Source: Congeria kusceri
Taxonomy: Eukaryota > Mollusca > Bivalvia > Myida > Dreissenidae
NCBI GenBank assembly: GCA_027627225.1
Contig: CM051026.1
Location: forward strand, 507,501-571,500
Direction of reading: 5' to 3'
DNA: 64,000 nt
Position 1 is the stretch's first letter. Each line of letters starts with the position of its first letter. A program made the position numbers and the translations under genes. Below are positions 47,371 to 58,690 of this stretch, piece by piece. The notes under the pieces were generated by a model. That model searched no databases. It had not been told where the DNA came from and saw only the letters and a program-made list of their open reading frames with translations.

Positions 47371-47610
47371 TCCTGAAAGTGCTTGAATTTCAGTCTGATC
47401 CTTGAGAAGTGCTGAGAATGGACTGAGAATGCTTAAAATGCTTAAGTACACCTCAAATGGTTGCAAAATGCTTATTTTGGCTTTAGAAGCGCTTAAAATA
47501 TTATGAGATATGAAAAATCACTGAAAACCTTTTGTGGCACCAGCGAAGTGTTGTCTCGTTAAAAAGTGCTATAAAAGTGCTTAAATTTCATTTGACAATA
47601 TCTGCATTAA
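47371..47610. repeat. AAGTGCTT-rich degenerate repeat
   Basis: Many near-repeats of AAAGTGCTTGAA / AATGCTTAAA over 240 bases, resembling widely dispersed 'AAGTGCTTGAA' element remnants in animal genomes. The ends were not found. Confidence 0.4.
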
Positions 47611-48402
47611 ACCCGTTCAAGCCCGGTGACTTGCATGTTATAATGTATATTTTTAAGAAAGCGCAAAGCGGATGAAATCACAGTCGAATATCTGTTATTT
47701 AAACAAGTAAAAGTTTAACATAAACCTAAAGATGTAATAGCATAAATATAAAGCTAGATGGAAATCTGTTGGGCAACGACGGTACAGCCAAAGTTGCAAT
47801 TATGATTATAAATATATAAATTATAAATGTATTAAAATTTAGTATCTGGCACGCCAATGTTCCGAAGCATAGTGTTTCAAATGCAAATATTTTACTTTAA
47901 GTTAAGATTTACTTAAGATTCTTTATAAATGTGGGCCCATGTGTCTTTCGTAAACAGTATATTTGACTCAAAAGAAAACCAGAAGCCACAAATAGATTTC
48001 CAGCACGACACACAAATTTCACGAGTTCCTCAAGCTTTGCTGTTATCGAGCGAGCAGGCAACTTTCACTGACCGTACATGTACACTGTGCACAAGGATAT
48101 CGTTGAATTGTAGAGCAGTCTCAACGCGAATATAATCAGCAAAATAATTAAAGGGTTAAATATATATTCAACAAAATATGCATCAACATACATTTTAATA
48201 AACAAATTGTGTTTGTTAACTATGTAAAATAACAATATTGCATACTGTTTGCAAAGTTCATTAGAATATTAACAGGAAATATCATTCACAGATTGCAAAA
48301 GAAACCGACTACGCCCTAAATACACCTTTCCGCATATCTGGGTGGGGTAACGAATTAAGTCATCAGTAACTTTTTCAAATTCTGTCACGTGGTGTTTTAA
48401 AC
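47611..48402. other. Stretch without recognised gene
   Basis: AT-rich. The open frame at 47929-48135 shows no domain. Confidence 0.4.
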
Positions 48403-48965
48403 TCAGTAGTAAGTATGTCCACCTCTAGCTCGAGTCACCTCCCGGCACCTGTTGTTGAAGCTCAAAATCAGCTTCAGGATGTTTACCCGACGGATCTGCC
48501 TCCATTCCACTACCAACGCGTTTTCAAGGCTGGAGTCTCTGGATGGTGATTGCTACTAGACATCCGGCACTGAAGCATGTCCCAGGCATGTTCTATCGGG
48601 TCCATGTTGGGAGACCTCGCAGGCCAGTCCATGTACTCCATTGTCTGCTCTATCACGAAGCGAGTAACCACCCTGGCGCGTTGCGGCCATGAAATTTCGT
48701 CCCTTCAAACGAACACGTAATTCAAGTCTTCGGCATATTATCGTACAACAGGGTCTAGAATGTCGTCCCAATAGCGTTCCCCAGTCAAGGCTCTGTTCCG
48801 GATGAAGTGCAAGTCTGTGCGGCTATCGCAAGCAATTCCTGCCCACACAAGGATAACAGCAGTTCTGAAACATTTCGTTCCTTTGCCAAGACGGTCGTCG
48901 ACGACCATCCTGAAAATCCAGATTAAATATGGATTCGTCTGTGAACAGCATGTTATGTAAATCTT
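48403..48965 (-). pseudogene. Decayed Tc1-like transposase (copy b), C-terminal part
   Basis: Minus-strand blocks in order: LFTDESIFNLDF (~48920-48955, first catalytic aspartate), RALTGERYWDDILDPVV, then WPARSPNMDPIEHAWDML (~48570-48625, third catalytic region), LENALVVEWRQI, and RARGGHTYY before a stop at 48403-48405, a typical Tc1 C-terminus. Frames shift several times. The N-terminal DNA-binding half is missing. It is an inactive relic of a cut-and-paste transposon. Confidence 0.85.
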
Positions 48966-49060
48966 TACGTCCTATGTGAACCTGTTTGTGGGCTTACTCC
49001 CTTGACCCTTTAATATTGTTGATTAGTATATATTAAAGTGTCCTTTATCATAAGTATTAC

Positions 49061-49300
49061 GCAAGGCTGGCTTCGTAACATAGACGGACGGGTCCCGAAT
49101 TCACGAAATTTATTGATTTCTGTCTTATTCTTCACACTTTCTCTGATAGCAATTATTATAATTGATTGTACATGTACCATATTGCACATTGTCTGTGACT
49201 TCTTATTTCTAAGTATTGACTTCTTATAAGTCTATGTCATTTCATCGTGTAATCATTTGTGTGTACTTAAAGAGTAGCTACATGTGCTCAGCTTCGTGGT
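49061..49300. repeat. Repeat shared with 40232-40510, next to Tc1-like relic b
   Basis: Second copy of the segment beginning ACGCAAGGCTGGCTTCGT. It starts about 100 bases from the DES block of the Tc1-like relic at 48403-48965, closer than in copy a, as expected if relic b lost its N-terminal half by internal deletion. Confidence 0.6.
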
Positions 49301-50031
49301 TTTGACCACCGATGAAGAAATAATAACCACCGCCAAGGTACTTATGTTTATTAATTGACCGTTGGTTTATTTGTTTATCTGTTTGTCTGTTTGTAAGCAA
49401 CTTTACGTCTGTCTGTCAGCAATAGCACGCAAAATGTTTAACATGACATGACATTTCCTAGGAAGTTTGGAAATTGCCCAATGAACACATGATTAGCAGT
49501 TAGTGGTGATCCGGATTAGCGTCTGGATCCCTTTAAATAAATGTTTATTATTGGAAGATACGAAGGTAACCTATTACTGAAAACATCAATTATTTTAAGT
49601 AATCGTGGTTCTACATCACATAATAATATATATGTCATCTACATACGACCCTAGCTTGTCGGAAATTTATGTTAAAACTCAAGCGGCAGATCTAGTGGAG
49701 TTGGGTAGGGAATGAGGCGGCGTACGTCTGCCAAAAAATTGTCTAATTTTTAAAATCCTTTTTTTTAAATTGCACAAAATTAACTTACAAGTACTTGGAC
49801 ATTGTCACATTCTCCTTAATTGAAGAATAACATAAGTCTAGCAAATGAGTCTTATCAGCTTATCCGCTTTGTTACTATAATATGTTTGCACAGAAGCCTA
49901 GAACGCCTCTTCTAATTTATAATATCGCCCGAATTAATTTGGTTATTGATTTGCAAAATATATCGTTTATACATGAATACATTGGAAGGTACTGAACTAT
50001 TTACGCCGCCTCTAACTAAAATCCTATCTCT
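49301..50031. other. Stretch with a GGTGATCCGGATTAGC repeat fragment
   Basis: 49370-49540 (GTCTGTCTGTCAGCAATAGC, GTGGTGATCCGGATTAGCG, CTGGATCC) looks like a fragment of an abundant invertebrate repeat, recognised by motif only. The rest is unremarkable. Confidence 0.35.
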
Positions 50032-50085
50032 GGACCTGCTATTGAATTTGGACCTGCTATTGAATTTGGACCTGCTATTGAATTT
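50032..50085. repeat. 18-base tandem repeat, three copies
   Basis: GGACCTGCTATTGAATTT repeated three times without mismatch. The unit is a multiple of three, so the short open frames on both strands here stay open through it. Confidence 0.9.
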
Positions 50086-50679
50086 AAAAACAATAATGAC
50101 AACTACGTGTGTTGTCTTCGTCAGGTAGTTAACAGCCAACATGATGATAAAATTAAAACAGTTTCATCACCGTAACATTGAAGATTCTGCACGCATGTGA
50201 CATACGCTTTGACTTTATCACATTTTATTGTTTACTAGTGACAATGTTAATACCGGTAATACTTGTAGAAACAACTGAATATGAAATTTGTGTCCACGAA
50301 AAGATATTTTAAAACGTTATTTTTACCTATCATGTTTGTGGGAAAATATGGCTTAATATTACTATTATAATAACGCCGAGGACATACCTCCAGACTGTCA
50401 GTCTCTTAACTGATTAACTTTTCAAATTAATCGACACACATTTGCAACTTGTACTAGAAACGGTTGATGTTAACAGAGTGTTTATTATGACAACATTTTA
50501 CGTCAGTTTTATATAATTACAGACAACATGGGCCGTATTTCAAAATATTTCAATAAAATATTTTCCTTAACTGAAAAATAACTTTTTTCGTATTTTTTTC
50601 TTCCGTGTGTGTATGGCATTTTATTATTTCTTGTTGTTGTTGTTGTTTTTTAATTCAGAGGGATTCAGATATTTATATA
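50086..50679. other. Stretch without recognised gene
   Basis: AT-rich intergenic-looking sequence. Confidence 0.4.
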
Positions 50680-50938
50680 TAAGGCGATTTGAGGGAAAAA
50701 TGCATGTGCCAAATGCATGTGCGCAAAGTGTCGTCCCGGATCAGCCTAGGTGCAGTCTGCAGGCTAATCCAGGACGGCACTTTACGCCTACAGTGGGTAT
50801 GTTTTGAAGAGACATCCTTTAAACAGAAAATACCATAAAAGCGGAAAGTGTCATCCCGGATTAGCCTGTGCTGATCCGGGACAACACTTTACGCACGTTC
50901 ATTAGGCCCTGTTTTCCCATGACACGCCTCATATATAT
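50680..50938. mobile_element. MITE family 1, copy 4
   Basis: The left arm is diverged (AAGGCGATTTGAGGGAAAA) and the right arm is typical (TTTTCCCATGACACGCCTCA). TATATA lies on both sides and may be the target duplication. Confidence 0.8.
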
Positions 50939-50982
50939 AGTTCAAAAACAGTTCTTAAGTGACAATATTTTAAGATGTTTCT

Positions 50983-52359
50983 GGCACTAGCGGATCCAGG
51001 AGGGGGGTGTGTGCACCCGGCGCCCCCCCCCCCTAAAACTTCCGGACCATACATATATGGGCATATATAAAATGGTCAAAGCTGGTTAAATATACTAAAA
51101 AAATTTCGATCGCTTCGCTCGCTCAAATTGGTCAAAGATATAGCCACTATGTACTTTCAGTAAAAAAAAGTTTGACCTAGCCCCCCCCCCCCCTACGATT
51201 TTTTTACGAACGCCGTAGTACCGGCGCCAACGTTCAGCTAAAACAATGAACTATAGATAATGAGTATATATACCTTTATTTGTGGATGATATTGTTGGTT
51301 TTTCTTTATTCATATATTATATTGATGTCCGATGCAAAACACCGTTGGCACAGGATACCACATAAAAGACATTTATACTGTTCGAATAAATATGATTTGA
51401 AGTCAAAATTCAAGTCAAATCAATGACTACTTTCAAGTTTAAACAGTTCCGTCTCAATAAATAGTTAAGTTCCCAAAATTCTAAATCGACAAACTTATTG
51501 TTCAGAGTTCCATTAGGAATCACACCAAATAATATATTGTTTTATGTATTCATAAAAAAGATATACAGTGATATAGTAGAGGGATGTCAGAAACGTTGGT
51601 TCCATTTTCTGGCGATTTCATATTTTTTTCCGGCACCATAATGTCAGCGAAATTAACACAAAGTTGGCATCACTTGCCTTATTAGTTCACAAGGCAATCA
51701 TACGAGTATCTTGTACAATACTTCATGTGAAGAAAACATGTTCGCCTGTCTGCCCGTTAGTTCGGTTCAATGAAAAAAACTACGGATTTTATACAGTGAC
51801 TGGGAAAGGATTGTTCCATATGAGAAAATGTCTCATCTCTACAAAAATCTATGGCCTTTTTCAAAAATTTATGGGATTTTCTCTGATTGTTATGGGATTT
51901 ACAGCAATTCCGTTTTGTGAACGTCGATAACTTAATCGAGAAAAATACACAACGCAGACGCTCGCGCTTCCCGTTCAATGTGTAATGAAATCGAATCTCA
52001 ATTCTAGTGTCGAAACTGCAAACCTGACCAAGCATTGTGTATTGTAGCAGCGTTTTCGATTCGTACTATCAGATTTCGGTGCGACGTAAAATCGCATCGA
52101 TGAACATCTTAGCGATTTGTAAGAATTTTTTCGCAAATATCGCATTACGCATGGGCTTCCCAGTCACTGTTGATATGTTTAAAGATGTTTCTGATATATA
52201 TAACATTGAATTTCAAACACACATTAAGTGGACAGGCACATCAAACAAGGGCAATGTACTGCCAATTCAAGTGCATGACATACAGATGAAATAAACATTT
52301 ATTTCGAACATAATACTCTGTAGTATTAAATTAATTAGTGACTCAAAGTGCAGTTGATG

Positions 52360-52391
<32 letters not shown>

Positions 52392-52527
52392 GATGATATC
52401 TTCGATACGGATCTGTAGCTGATCATTGCAGACCCACAGACAACATAAAGGGATTATAACTGCACGATCAAAAGTTTACGCCCCACCTCCCCCCACCCGT
52501 AACCCCAAATCCTGGACCCGCCCCTGT
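50983..52527. mobile_element. hAT-like non-autonomous element, copy 2 (longer)
   Basis: The left end CACTAGCGGATCCAGGAGG and right end TCCTGGACCCGCCCCTG are inverted repeats of a CAGGGGCGGATCCAGGA type. The interior matches 29354-30313 but has about 500-600 extra bases near 51560-52170. Open frames there (51664-51930, 52037-52294) have no recognisable domain. It could be a deletion derivative of a transposase-coding parent. Confidence 0.65.
52357..52398. repeat. (GAT)n microsatellite inside hAT-like copy 2
   Basis: Counterpart of 30136-30176, followed in both copies by GATACGGATCTGTAGCTGAT. Confidence 0.85.
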
Positions 52528-53105
52528 CTGAAATACTGCCTTAGATGTTTTACATAAACGTTTTTTATTTTTTTTTACAAACGTCAAGCCGCACACTTTA
52601 TACTTGCGAGATATTTAATTTGTCTTGCTCAAACTAATGACAAGGTTGTGTTAATTTATGTGTACATAACTAAAATAGTTTATAATCACGTTGTTGTTGT
52701 GTTGTTGTTTTTGTTGTATACAAGTATTAAGTCGTTTATCATAAGTATATACAAGTATATAGATCTATAAGTATTATATGACATCATTCATACCCGTAAT
52801 TTGTTTATCAAGCAGTTCACTGCATGTACAGCTTCATTATCAAGATCATTATTTTCATAAACTGGCATTTTGATCTATAATGTACTTAAATGGATTTGAA
52901 ATTCTGATACAAACCGTACATGTTTGAGTGCTGTAGGATAATATTTTTTCACAAATAATATTTTTCACATGCCTGTGAAGAATAAGATCTCATTTGTCAC
53001 ATTTATAAGTGTTAAGAAGGAGATTGGCCAAAAAGGGGGTATGCGTACGGATCAAATTTTTCACATATTTTATGGTGAAATTGTATCGCGACAATTATAC
53101 AGTAA

Positions 53106-53235
53106 TCATCATCATCATAATCATTATTGTCGTCATCATCATCATCATCATCATCATTACCGTCATCAACATCACCGTCGTCACCAATGTCATCATAAAT
53201 ATTCTCGTCATCATCATTACATTATTATCATTATA
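53106..53235. repeat. (CAT)n imperfect microsatellite
   Basis: Mostly CAT triplets with CGT and AAT variants. The His-rich open frame at 52969-53277 is caused by it. Confidence 0.85.
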
Positions 53236-53569
53236 GTTATAGTTAACATGACGTTTACTATATTGTCATCACTATGAAAAACTACGCCCTATTTAGGAGC
53301 CACTTATGTATACATGCGCTTAATCGTTAGGCAGTTCGTTTGTACGGTCTAATTAGGAGACAGAAATGCGTACTCGTTTACGTCCATACGAACGTACACG
53401 TTTTTTTGGGGGGGATATTAACCAATGCACGCATCCGAACGTACGTACAAACTCGAGTCCTATTTTGGATTATTAAAACGAAAATAACCACGCATAATGA
53501 TATGTCCGCCCGAACTAGAATATACGTATACACGGACGGTATTATAATGACCTAATTAGAACCTCCGCT

Positions 53570-53790
53570 CATGACAGTACAGTAGCGTATTGTACCGTAC
53601 CTCCCTATTTTATCGTACCGCAGCATATCGTACCGTACCTATACGTACCGCACCGTAGATTTCCATACCATAGCATAACAAACCATACCATACATGCCAT
53701 GCCATGTCTTACCATCCCATACCAAACCGTACCGTACTTAACCGTCCGGTACCGTGCCGTACCATACCATGCATACCGTACCGTAAATCA
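53570..53790. repeat. CCGTA/CCATA pentanucleotide-rich tract
   Basis: Degenerate runs of GTACC, CCGTA and CCATA, such as ATCGTACCGTACC and AAACCATACCATACATG, giving many short palindromes (GGTACC, GTAC). Confidence 0.75.
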
Positions 53791-54057
53791 CCCCATTTTT
53801 TTCGGGCACATAAAACATGAAAAATAGGATTATGATGTAACAAATTCACTTTTTTGAAAATTTGAACACTTTTTCATGTGTAAAGAATACGATTTGAGTG
53901 CATATCAAAAACTGGAATCGATAAAAAATTTCGCATAAAATGTGAAGAATGAGATCATATGTTTCACATTTGTGAGGTTTGAGATCCTATTTTTCACACG
54001 TGTAAAAATATGATTTGTGAAAAATATGGTCCTACAGAGCACTATTCGTGTACCTAC

Positions 54058-54360
54058 TAATTGTGTTGGAGCGCTAGTCTTGGATAAACTAAGTGTGTGA
54101 GAGCGCTAGTCTTGGATAAACTAATTGTGTTAGAGCTCTAGTCTTGGATAAACTAAGTGTGTCAGAGCGCTAGTTCTTTATAAACTAAGTGTGTTAGAGC
54201 GCTAGTCTTGCACAAAGCATATGTGTTGGGTCGCCAGTTTTTTCATTCCGTAATAGTGTGTTTTTCGTTTTTCACAAAATTAGTGTGCGCTAGTCTTTCC
54301 CGAAATGTGTCAGAATGCTAGAATTTCTCCAAGTCTGTTAGAGCGCCAGTATTTTTCTAA
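54058..54360. repeat. 32-base minisatellite, about nine units
   Basis: Units with GAGCGCTAGTCTTGGATAAA and CTAAGTGTGTTA, at 54071, 54103, 54135 and 54167 (exactly 32 apart). Later units decay. Confidence 0.85.
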
Positions 54361-55010
54361 GTCTGTAAAAGCACTTGTAATCAAACAATTTAGCGATCTC
54401 GTAGTGTAAATGGTAATACATGTAATAGATATATCGTTGTGCACGGATATGTCGTTTATTTGATTAAAAAGTCGTATTGATTGAGTTGATACAATTTCAT
54501 TGTATTGCCTGATGCATTTTCTCAAGACCGTTGGTTGCATTTTGTTTAATCCAAAATACGTAAAGTCTGCTACTAACTAATTCATAGATGAACAGCTCAG
54601 CAATGTTTGTTAGAAAATATGATTAAATAGAAGCTAAAATATTATAAACCGACTCGTGTTATGATTATTATATTCGCAAACTCCAGGCAGCAGTTGCTTC
54701 CTCTATATTAATTTTGGAAGATCATGCGTAAACTTAATTAGTCGTTGACTTTTGCCTTCATTAATAAACTATTCTTAATAACAACCTGTTTGAGATCTTA
54801 CTTCCAAGTATGTGTATGCATCCTGTAACTGTACGCGGCTTGCTTGCTTAAATGTTCTGAGTTTTAAGCACATTGTGAATCGTAAAATCTTATGGCACGA
54901 TAAATATTTGTAAGTGGTGCGAGCGTTTGCAGCATTTCAATCCACTTGAACACGTAGTCAAGTATATGCTTTTAACATTGTCAAATTAAACAATGGCAAC
55001 ATCAGTTCGT

Positions 55011-55095
55011 GTGGCCCATATTCACCCAGCGACCTGGCCCATATTCACCCAGCGACCTGGCCCATATTCACCCAGCGACCTGGCCCATATTCACC
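55011..55095. repeat. 23-base tandem repeat, nearly four copies
   Basis: GGCCCATATTCACCCAGCGA plus CCT, exact in three units; the last is truncated. Confidence 0.9.
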
Positions 55096-55286
55096 TACCC
55101 ATTCTTAGACTTAATAATAAAGAGTAGACTGAGACTTAAAGAGTAGACTGAGACTTAATAAAATACTGAATATGACATCCATTCTTCAGTTACCTACACT
55201 CAGTTGTTCATTGTGTTGTCGATAAAAATACAATTAAAATAATATTTTACATAATTTTATAAACATGTTGAAATGCTTTGTTTTTG

Positions 55287-55692
55287 TGTCGCCTGAAAAG
55301 GCGTCGTATAGGGATTACATTTGTCGGCGTCGGTCGCGAGGGCGTTGTTGGCGGCGGCGGCGGCAGCCTCCCCTTTAGTTTGTGCAGACAATCACTTAAG
55401 AAGTTTTTGTGCAATCATTATGAAACTTTAGGGAAGTGTTTGTAGGCATAAAAGGAAGGTTACGTTCGATTTTGGGCAAAATTGCTTTTATCATGCTTGA
55501 GTAATGCCCCCTTTTAAAAAATAGTTCAATTAAGGCTTGTGCTGACAATAACTTTTTGAGCAATCATTATGAAACTTTGGGGAAGTGTTTGCAGGCATAA
55601 AAGGAAGGTTTAGTTCAATTTTCAGCATAATTGCTCTTATCGTACTTGAGTTATGCCCAGTCAGGCGACACATCCGAATCGAGGAGTTCTAG
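55287..55692 (+). mobile_element. Tandem-core element with TGTCGCCTGA arms (E11)
   Basis: Starts TGTCGCCTGAAAAGGCGTCG, and TCAGGCGACA at 55661-55670 is its inverted partner. Two units of ~155 bases carry GCAATCATTATGAAACTTT and GGCATAAAAGGAAGGTT. It ends GAGGAGTTCTAG|TTT. A GGCGGC run lies near the start. Confidence 0.75.
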
Positions 55693-55820
55693 TTTATGAA
55701 TTTAAGTAAAATTACTATCGGTCGTATTGCTTTCCCTGGGAGGGACTGGTCCATCACGACAAGGGACTGGACTGGTTAGAAATGAATTTCCCCAAGTTGT
55801 CGGCACATTTAACTGCATTT

Positions 55821-56608
55821 TTAGCTCGACTATTCGAAGAATAGGTGAGCTTCCCTACGACCCCCGGCGTCGACGTCTGCGTCTTAATTTGGTTAAAATT
55901 TATATTCAAAAGTCTTGTAATTTCAAAACTACATAAGTTATTCACTTGAAACTTGGAATATACCTTTGTGATCAAATCCAGTGTCAGGGGCAACATTGCT
56001 CATAGCTCTGTTTTGTATTTTGACAGAGTTGTGCACCTTTTTCACTTAGATTTTTTGATAGATTTTCTGGTTAAAGTTTATATTCAAAAGTTTGTAACCG
56101 CAAAACTACATAAGTTATTCACTTGAAACTTCGAATAAACCTTTGTCATCAACTCCAGTGTCAGGGGAAACATTCTCTATAACTCTGTTTTGTATTTTGA
56201 CAGAGTTATGTCCCATTTTCACATAGATTTTCTGGTTAAAGTTTATATTAAATTTTTTGTAACTTTAGAACTACAGAAGTTAGTCACTTAAAAATAGGAA
56301 CATACCTTTTTCATCAAATCCAGTATCAGGGTCAACCTCCCGATATCTCTGTTTTGCATTTTGACATAGTTTTATCCCTTTTTTAAATATATTTTTTGGT
56401 TAAAGTGTATATTCAAAATTCTTAATACTTCAAAACTACACAAGTAATAAACTACATAAGGTTTTCACTTGAATCTTGGAATAATTTGATAAAATAATTG
56501 CCATAATTTAGTTTTGTATTTCAAAAAATGTATGCCCTTCCACTTTCCAGAATATGTACCAACTGACATACTTCGAAAAGTCGAGCGCGCTCTCCTCTGA
56601 CAGCTTTT
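55821..56608 (+). mobile_element. Tandem-core element with AGCTCGACTATTCG arm (E5)
   Basis: Starts TTTAGCTCGACTATTCGAAG with ACCCCCGGCGTCGACGTCTG. Four units of ~165 bases carry GTAATTTCAAAACTACATAA, CACTTGAAACTTGGAATA and CTCTGTTTTGTATTTTGACA. It ends TTCGAAAAGTCGAGCGCGC, CTCCTCTGACAGCTTTT. Overlapping open frames near 55727-55996 are not genes. Confidence 0.7.
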
Positions 56609-56611
56609 ATT

Positions 56612-57745
56612 TGGTAATCAATCGCTTTTTCGGCAATAGTTTTGAATTTAACTAAAACCATTCTTTATTCACATGGTTAATCATGGTAAAAATTGTGTGG
56701 AATCATGCGTATAAGGCTAGCCTGCGACTAAATTATGTTCAATTTATGTTTTAAATGAAATTTGAAGTGATCAAATAGGTACGTAGAACCTTTCCTATGT
56801 ACATGTATACAGATTTTATATTTCAGAGACAATAATATTAGTACCGCGTAATCCGTTCACGCAGTTTGAAACAAGTATTTTCTATTGTATGTAATTTTCT
56901 GTTCGCGGCGCGCATAACGTTAAGTATTACAAAATGGTTAGACATTTGTTGAGTCCAGCTAAGCACCTGAATCATAGACATAGTAACCTGATTCCACAAA
57001 TACGTATATCTTTGACTAAGAACATAAAAGATTCTCGAAACCAGTTTCATAACTTAACGCACTTTTAAATAATCGTGATCACAAATATCGCAGTAACGCG
57101 ATGTTATATTGTGGCAAGACATTTTCAAATGAATTATTTGCGTCAATCTGAAAGAAATATCAAATTTATTTCTGTATCACTAAAAGGTATTTCTAAGAAC
57201 TTCCAGATTGAGTAAACATATTTACAGAATGTATACGGATGATTAAACATATTTACAGAACGTATACAGAATGCATATACAAGTTTGAATCGCTGCATGT
57301 AAGTATGTACCAAGAACAAAATCTTACCTTTTAACACCATTGATATTTTTTCCAGTATTGAATAATGTGTTGTGTATTGTGCCCGGTTTTTGGTATAACG
57401 TGACGCGCAATTTATTAGACGTTAGATTTTATTATTTTCAGGGAAAAAGAAAAACGCAGATGACTTTCAAGTGATTTTGAATGCAACGAATACGTCTGTT
57501 ATGTTACATCTTACCGTTTAACGGAAACAACGTCTAGAAATATTTTCGTCAGTAAAATCAAACCAACGAAATAATTTGATGATCTATTTTTCTTAGTTGA
57601 GAAGCACGGTTTTGTGATTTCAGCAGTACGAGTTTATTTTTTATTATGTGTACAAGTTGATCATGTTCATCTAGAGACATTTTGTATTCATACATGGTTG
57701 ATTTTTGGAGTGTACTTTTACGTCATATACATTTTTTACACAATG
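56612..57745. other. Stretch without recognised gene
   Basis: AT-rich. Open frames at 56838-57050, 57143-57340 and 57614-57832 show no domain. Confidence 0.4.
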
Positions 57746-57749
57746 ATAT

Positions 57750-57835
57750 TTATACCCCCGCACAACAAAGTAGTAAGGTGGGTATACTGGAATAGTACGA
57801 CTGTCTGTCCGTCCGTCTGTCTGATAACTTAAGTG
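57750..57835 (+). mobile_element. 5' end fragment of a TATACCCC-type tandem-core element (E13)
   Basis: TTTATACCCCCGCACAACAA, then GTCTGTCCGTCCGTCTGTC and TGATAACTT, as at the start of E2 and E12. The rest is missing. Confidence 0.6.
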
Positions 57836-57990
57836 TAAGAACTTTATTCGCGAGAATTACATAGTGTACGATCTTTACGATCTCTGATTCATAATGATAA
57901 CTTATAGTGTACAATCTTTATTCGTGATGATTACTTAAGTGTAAGAAGTGTATATGTGAGAATTACAAAGTGTACGATCGTTACCTTTTT

Positions 57991-58690
57991 AACAACTCTT
58001 TGTCGTTCTGATGTGTGGCTATTAAAAAACTCGGGTTAACTCCATAGTGGTTTAATTCCTACGCATCAGAACTCCAAATCGTTGTTTAATGGCCGATAAA
58101 CATCGATAAATCGAACATTATTTTTGAATTATACAGTCACTTATAAATAAGCAAATAACTGTTTTGAAAATATTTCCAAATAATTTAATTCAGTTGTAGT
58201 TAATATACAGTTTAAAGATCCACGCCAAAAATACTGGGTAATGTTAAGTAGTCCATATACAATCAAGTCACAGTAATTAATAGGGAACATTATTGTTAAA
58301 ATAACCATAGAGAAATTTTTTTCAAATTACTTGTTCCTTCAAATTTGTTTGCCAATTCGGACAAAACATGGAAATTTCACTTTCCCGAATCGGATTTAGC
58401 TTGCCTAAAAAATCTAATGTCTTGTACTAGTTATGTGAAATGATATTCTAAGATGATACTCGCTGATTTATCTGTAGACAAAGAACAAAATTATCACTGT
58501 TAAACTACCCAATAAACAACGAAAATGTAGTCCCGATTCTGAGCGGATCGTAGTAAAACGTAGTTTAATACATTAAATACATTTGCAAAAATAGTTGGCA
58601 GATCATGTTAGAATCGAAATAATGTTCGCATTATCGTTGTTTATCAGCCAATAAACAACTCTTTGTCGTTCTGATGTGTGGCTATTCAAC
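57991..58690. repeat. Palindrome-containing repeat, locus 5, bounded by 33-base direct repeats
   Basis: AACAACTCTTTGTCGTTCTG followed by ATGTGTGGCTATT occurs identically at 57991-58023 and 58654-58686. Between lie CGTTGTTTAATGGCCGATAA and CGTTGTTTATCAGCCAATAA blocks of the same family as 9230-9480. Confidence 0.65.

Larger units (their letters stand above)
52926..54043. mobile_element. Element with ~85-base terminal inverted repeats enclosing microsatellites
   Basis: The left arm (GAGTGCTGTAGGATAATA, TTTTTCACAAATAATATTTT, GTGAAGAATAAGATCTCAT) is matched in reverse complement by the right arm ending AATATGGTCCTACAGAGCACT. Inside are a CAT-repeat (53106-53235) and a CCGTA/CCATA-rich tract (53570-53790). 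No transposase is seen; it is a non-autonomous foldback-type element. Confidence 0.72.

Noticed and set aside
52969..53277. His-rich open frame
   Set aside because: Translation of the CAT microsatellite inside an inverted-repeat element.
57991..58690. Direct repeats considered as LTRs of a small retrotransposon
   Set aside because: Only 33 bases long, no TG...CA ends, no primer-binding site or polypurine tract.
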